Shown here in pieces: positions 60,476-64,000 of a DNA stretch of 64,000 bases (position 1 is its first letter; every line of letters begins with the position of its first letter). The notes beneath the pieces were generated by a model that did no database searches, was not told the DNA's origin, and saw only the letters and a program-made list of their open reading frames with translations. The stretch comes from Myrica gale. Taxonomy: Eukaryota > Streptophyta > Magnoliopsida > Fagales > Myricaceae. The position numbers were made by a program, and so were the translations under genes. Location: assembly GCA_963930655.1 (NCBI GenBank), contig OZ005609.1:19603001-19667000 (forward strand). Direction: 5' to 3'.

Positions 60476-62157
60476 CCAATAGCTTACGTCAGTGAGAAAC
60501 TCAGCAGGGCAGCCTTAAACTACCCAACTTATGACAAGGAGTTGTATGCGTTGGTTCGGGCTTTAGAGACGTGGCAACACTATCTATGGCCTAAGGAGTT
60601 CGTGATTCATACCGATCATGACTCCTTGAAACATTTGAAGGGTCAACACAAGCTTAACAAAAGGTATGCGCGATGGGTGGAATTCATTGAGACATTTCCA
60701 TACGTCATTCGGTACAAGCAAGGTAAAGAGAATGTGGTCGCCGATGCACTTTCTCGTAGGTATGCATTACTTTCCACACTTGATGCAAATTTGCTTGGTT
60801 TCAAACATATTAAAACTCTATACCCTGATGACCGGGAATTTTGTGAGAAATATAGAACTTGTGAGAAAACCTCTTGTGGTAAGTTCTTTAGGCTTGATGG
60901 ATTCTTATTTCGGGAGAATAAGTTATGAGTGCCTAATTGTTTATTGAGGGAGTTATTAGTGAAAGAATCTCATGGTGGAGGATTAATGGGACATTTTGGA
61001 GTTGCCAAAACCTTAGTTGTTTTACAGGAACACTTCTATTGGCCTCACATGAAACGAGATGTTGAAAGAATTTGTGAAAGTGTGTCACGTGTAGGCAAGC
61101 TAAGTCTAAAGTGAAGCCCCACGGTTTGTATACTCCTTTACCTATTCCTAGTGAGCCTTAGATTGATATCTCAATGGATTTTGTGTTAGGATTACCTAGG
61201 ACTAAACGAGGAAGAGATTCAATTTTTGTGGTTGTGGATAGATTTTCTAAGATGACACATTTTATTCTATGTCACAAAACGGATGATGCCTTACATGTTG
61301 CTGATTTGTTCTTTAGGGAGATTGTAAGATTACATGGCATGCCTAGGACGATTGTTTCGGATAGAGATGCTAAATTCTTGAGCTATTTTTGGAAGACTTT
61401 GTGGTGCAAGCTAGGTACTAAGTTATTATTTTCCACTACTTGTCACCCACAAGCTGATGGTCAAACTGAAGTTGTCAATAGGACTTTGTCTAGTTTATTG
61501 CGGGCGATCATTAGAAAGAATATCAAAACATGGGAAGAGTGTTTACCACATGTTGAGTTTGCTTATAATAGAGCCGTTCATTCTGCTACTCAATTTTCGC
61601 CATTTAAAATTGTTTACGGTTTTAATCCTTTAACCCCATTGGATTTGTCTCCTTTGCCTTTGACTGAGCATGTTAATTTAGATGACAAAAAGAAAGCTGA
61701 TTTTGTCAAGCAGATTCATGAGAAAACATGACTCAACATTGAGCGACGAACGGAGCAATATGCAAAACATGCCAACAAGGGACGTCACAAGATGCTGTTT
61801 GAACCCGGAGATTGGGTTTGGCTGCATATGAGAAAAGAAAGATTTCCAGCAAAAAGAAGTTCAAAATTACTTCCAAGAGGAGATGGTCCTTTCCAAGTCC
61901 TTGAGTGCATCAACGACAATGCCTACAAGCAAGATTTACCTGGTGAGTACAATGTAAGTGCTACTTTTAATGTTACTGATTTGAGTCATTTTGATATAGG
62001 TAACGATTTGAGGGCAAATCCTTTTCAAGAGGAGGGGAATGATGGAAATCGAGGCACATCGTCGGAGGATCCAATTCGAGTTCCCATTAGGCCAGTTATG
62101 AGGGCACGCGCCAAGAAGTTTAAAGAGCTACTCAACGGGCTAATTCAAGCGGCATGA
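60476..62157 (+). pseudogene. Gypsy RNase H, integrase and LTR-encoded tail
   Basis: RNase [42 protein letters not shown]. Integrase: an H2C2 zinc finger ([33 protein letters not shown], then a frameshift at the CX2C pair near 61080) and the catalytic DDE core with [33 protein letters not shown] and [20 protein letters not shown]. There are stops at 60926, 61159 (Trp to stop) and 61729. The C-terminal frame (FEPGDWVWLHMRKERFP, LRANPFQEEGNDGNRGTSSE) crosses into the 3' LTR and ends at a stop in it (62155-62157). Confidence 0.88.
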
Positions 62158-62814
62158 GCTCAAGCAAATTCATGGAGGTCCATTGAATAAGACCCACGTG
62201 GACCACAAGGGATTGTCAATTTCATTCATGTTCTAGAAGCCGATCAAGATTGATTTCCACGCCACCTTCCATCCTTTTATGGCTTGTTTAATTAAGGGCG
62301 TGAATGGCTATGTTAGGAACCTTTTTCTTCCCTTATTGGTTCGGATGGTGTAGATGGTTTGGTGCCATATTTTTGTTTCCTTTTTGGTTTAGGCGCCAAC
62401 TTTCTTTCATTAGGAGTAGAGTTTGTTTTAGGCGTTAATTTGTTTCCTTTTGTGTTAGCTTTAGGCGCCAATTTGTTACCTTAATTAGGTGATTCGCATT
62501 TAGGGTTTCTTGTCATGGACGACCTATATATAGGTGCCTAAGCTATGTTTTTCGGCAAACTTTGATCAATACAATTGTGAGGATTTATTCTCTCTGGTTC
62601 TTTGAAGAACTTCTCGAACTTATTGGGATTTCCCGTGGCGTTCACTTCGACTTATCAAACGGAATTTCCATCCTCGTTTGTGGCGTTTTCCTTATACCGA
62701 GGTTCTTGTTTTCTTATAGACAACGGGTTGAGGTTCCATCCTAATCAGTCCTAGAAACGATCTTGGGTTCCCTTTAGTTGTCGGGTCTCGTTAGTCTTAA
62801 CGAGGTTCACATCA
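62040..62814 (+). repeat. Gypsy 3' LTR
   Basis: 775 bp, preceded by the polypurine stretch AAGAGGAGGGGAA (62027-62039). The coding tail inside is cut by TGA at 62155, where the 5' LTR still has TGT. Confidence 0.92.
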
Positions 62815-63828
62815 GTAAGGTATGGTTTAGTTCTATTGTGCTTTAAATGCGTTCAAATCACATCATCTCAAGAAAAAATCTGTTTTTTTTATATAAAAAA
62901 ATCTTCCTAACCTTCAGACTTCAAAGAGGGACATTTCTCGCGGTGAAAAGATCCAGCATCTCCAGTACATACTTCATTCTCTGCTTCCGCAGTTGAAACA
63001 AATTTTTGAAAAGCAAACTAAGGAGATAGAGATTAAGGCTAATATTCTAGGTGTGTATAGTTTTCAGCTATGGGTTTGAGTTCTCTGTTCAAAGTTTCGA
63101 AGTCCCTTACAGGGAACATTTTTTTTTGTAGGAAAATCATATTCTGAAATTGAAGTGTCACAAGCCCTTTGTCACAGCAATGAGCGTGTCTTTTGGTGAG
63201 CATCTCTTCTCTAATTTCTTTTTTATAATTCTTGAGGTACTTTGTATTTTGACTTATATGTTTCCGGGTCCTGAAGCAGTGATCATTGTGCAACTTCAAT
63301 TATAGACCTTTATCGAAGCTGCCCTGAATGTTCCTATGAGTTGTGCCTCCATTGTTGCCTAGAAATTCGCAAAGGAAACCTTACAAGCCGTGCTGAAGTG
63401 AAGTTTCCATACGTCAACAGGGGTCATGGTTATATTCACGGTAGATATCCTCTTCAGGAATCTAGTCTTTCAAAATCTTCAAAAGAAGATGTTGACTCCT
63501 GTATCATGTGGAACGCAAATGATGATGGAAGTGTTATCTGTGCTCCGAAGGAAATTGGTGGCTGTGGTAAATGCATATTGGAGCTCAAACGTATCCTTCC
63601 ACAGGGGTGGATTTCAAATTTAGAAGTCAAAGCAGGAGATTTGTTGGAGATGTTTATCAGTCAACAGAAAAATTTAAATATCAAATGTGCTGAAATTAGC
63701 AAGAAGATGTTTCCAAGAGCAGCTTCTAGGGTTGATGCTGATGACAATTACTTGTATTGTCCAGCTTTAAGGGACATTCTTCAAGAAGAAAAGCCTTTGC
63801 ATTTCCGACAGCGCTGGGCAAATGGTGA

Positions 63829-64000
63829 GCCAAAACATGCAAAGCCGTAGGATTCAATTGTCATCTCTCAGTCTCAGCAAGTAGTACTGTACGTGTATTT
63901 CAATATAATATATTTTTAATGTATTCAGTCTTTAATTTTTAATATAATATTTTTTTACATTATGTAATAATTTTTTTTGTTGCCATTTTTCCTTAGGAGT
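63829..64000 (+). pseudogene. hAT transposase C-terminus and 3' end
   Basis: It reads QNMQSRRIQLSSLSLSK then a stop, the last residues of the hAT dimerisation-domain protein, followed by a UTR with the CATTATGTAA and CCTTAG words that also occur at 53377-53410. The terminal CGCCACTG lies beyond the window. It joins the JMJ exon without any terminal repeat between them. Confidence 0.75.

Larger units (their letters stand above)
57290..62814 (+). mobile_element. Ty3/Gypsy LTR retrotransposon, non-functional
   Basis: LTRs of 774 and 775 bp (57290-58063, 62040-62814) start TGATGG and end CATCA. They differ at scattered sites, a few percent by eye. Protease, reverse transcriptase, RNase H and integrase lie in Gypsy order on the plus strand, interrupted by stops and frameshifts. 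Most of gag is missing. The flanks are GGATG (left) and GTAAG (right), not a convincing target duplication. The element sits exactly at the end of a JMJ exon. Confidence 0.92.
56735..63828 (+). pseudogene. JMJ25/IBM1-like histone demethylase fragment (zinc-finger region only)
   Basis: Exon pieces: about 56735-56850 (ARKRARSLESVMSDLNSED), 56981-57087 (KCHQCMKKKIVVPCTNCIHK, YCVQCIKQW), 57228-57289 (LCPYCRGNCNCNACLHSSG), 62918-63050 (TSKRDISRGEKIQHLQYILH), 63132-63195 (SYSEIEVSQALCHSNERVF) and 63280-63828 (CDHCATSIIDLYRSCPECSY, EIRKGNLTSRAEV, YCPALRDILQEEKPLHFRQR). These form the RING-like and B-box-like cysteine clusters of plant H3K9 demethylases of the KDM3 type. The N-terminal WRC region and the catalytic JmjC domain are absent. 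The exon after IKQW is missing its usual YPxM start and donor (GC instead of GT). A Gypsy element splits it at 57289/62815. The final exon runs straight into hAT transposase coding sequence. Confidence 0.85.
56336..64000 (+). mobile_element. hAT-type element carrying a JMJ gene fragment (extends past window)
   Basis: The left end CAGTGGCGGATGTAAGGGGG matches the family termini of the 52120 element. At the right, from about 63829, the sequence reads QNMQSRRIQLSSL then a stop and a 3' UTR that aligns with 53240-53410 of the 52120 element. By that alignment the terminus should lie about 40 bp beyond the window. Between these ends lie exons of a JMJ25/IBM1-like gene instead of transposase. The left target-site candidate is TCCAAAAT (56328-56335). 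A Gypsy element was inserted later. Confidence 0.7.

Noticed and set aside
1-64000. CRISPR arrays, prophage, bacterial operons
   Set aside because: The window is plant nuclear DNA. No spaced direct repeats of CRISPR type and no bacterial-style gene layout were seen.

Overview
The window is nuclear DNA of a flowering plant. It is AT-rich, its genes have spliced exons with long introns, and it holds LINE, Copia, Gypsy, CACTA, hAT, Mutator-like and MITE elements. The repeat families and the gene set suggest a eudicot, perhaps a tree, but the species cannot be read from sequence alone.

Only one complete host protein-coding gene is convincing. It is a ten-exon minus-strand gene (37069-45572) that splices cleanly to a 547-residue GT8 protein matching inositol phosphorylceramide glucuronosyltransferase (IPUT1/PGSIP6, also called MOCA1), which makes GIPC sphingolipids. 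At the left edge (134-3368) lie the last exons of a plus-strand gene for an unidentified protein with a C-terminal membrane anchor. Its large intron has collected several 5'-truncated LINE copies.

Layout: 1-3368, end of the tail-anchored gene with LINE remnants. 3369-17012, gene-free AT-rich DNA with MITEs, microsatellites and anonymous repeats. 17013-26369, a CACTA transposon with an ATT target duplication, with a rearranged Copia element nested inside it whose two LTRs face each other. 28322-33166, a decayed Copia element with AATGA target duplication. Its pre-insertion site survives as a paralogous copy at about 35785-36022. 34190-34769, one end of a second CACTA-like element. 34926-35737, a solo Gypsy LTR. 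37069-45572, IPUT1. 48296-48365, a tRNA-His relic without its anticodon. 49233-50592, a Mutator-like element with long terminal inverted repeats that carries host gene fragments, including PPR coding sequence (Pack-MULE). 52120-53452, a defective hAT element with a perfect 8-bp target duplication. 56336 to beyond the right edge, an hAT-type element that appears to have captured the zinc-finger region of a JMJ25/IBM1-type histone demethylase gene. A 5.5-kb Gypsy element (57290-62814) was later inserted into it.

The most interesting content is the gene capture by DNA transposons (hAT with JMJ, MULE with PPR) and the nested mobile-element history. All retroelement open reading frames carry frameshifts, stops or deletions, so none looks autonomous.
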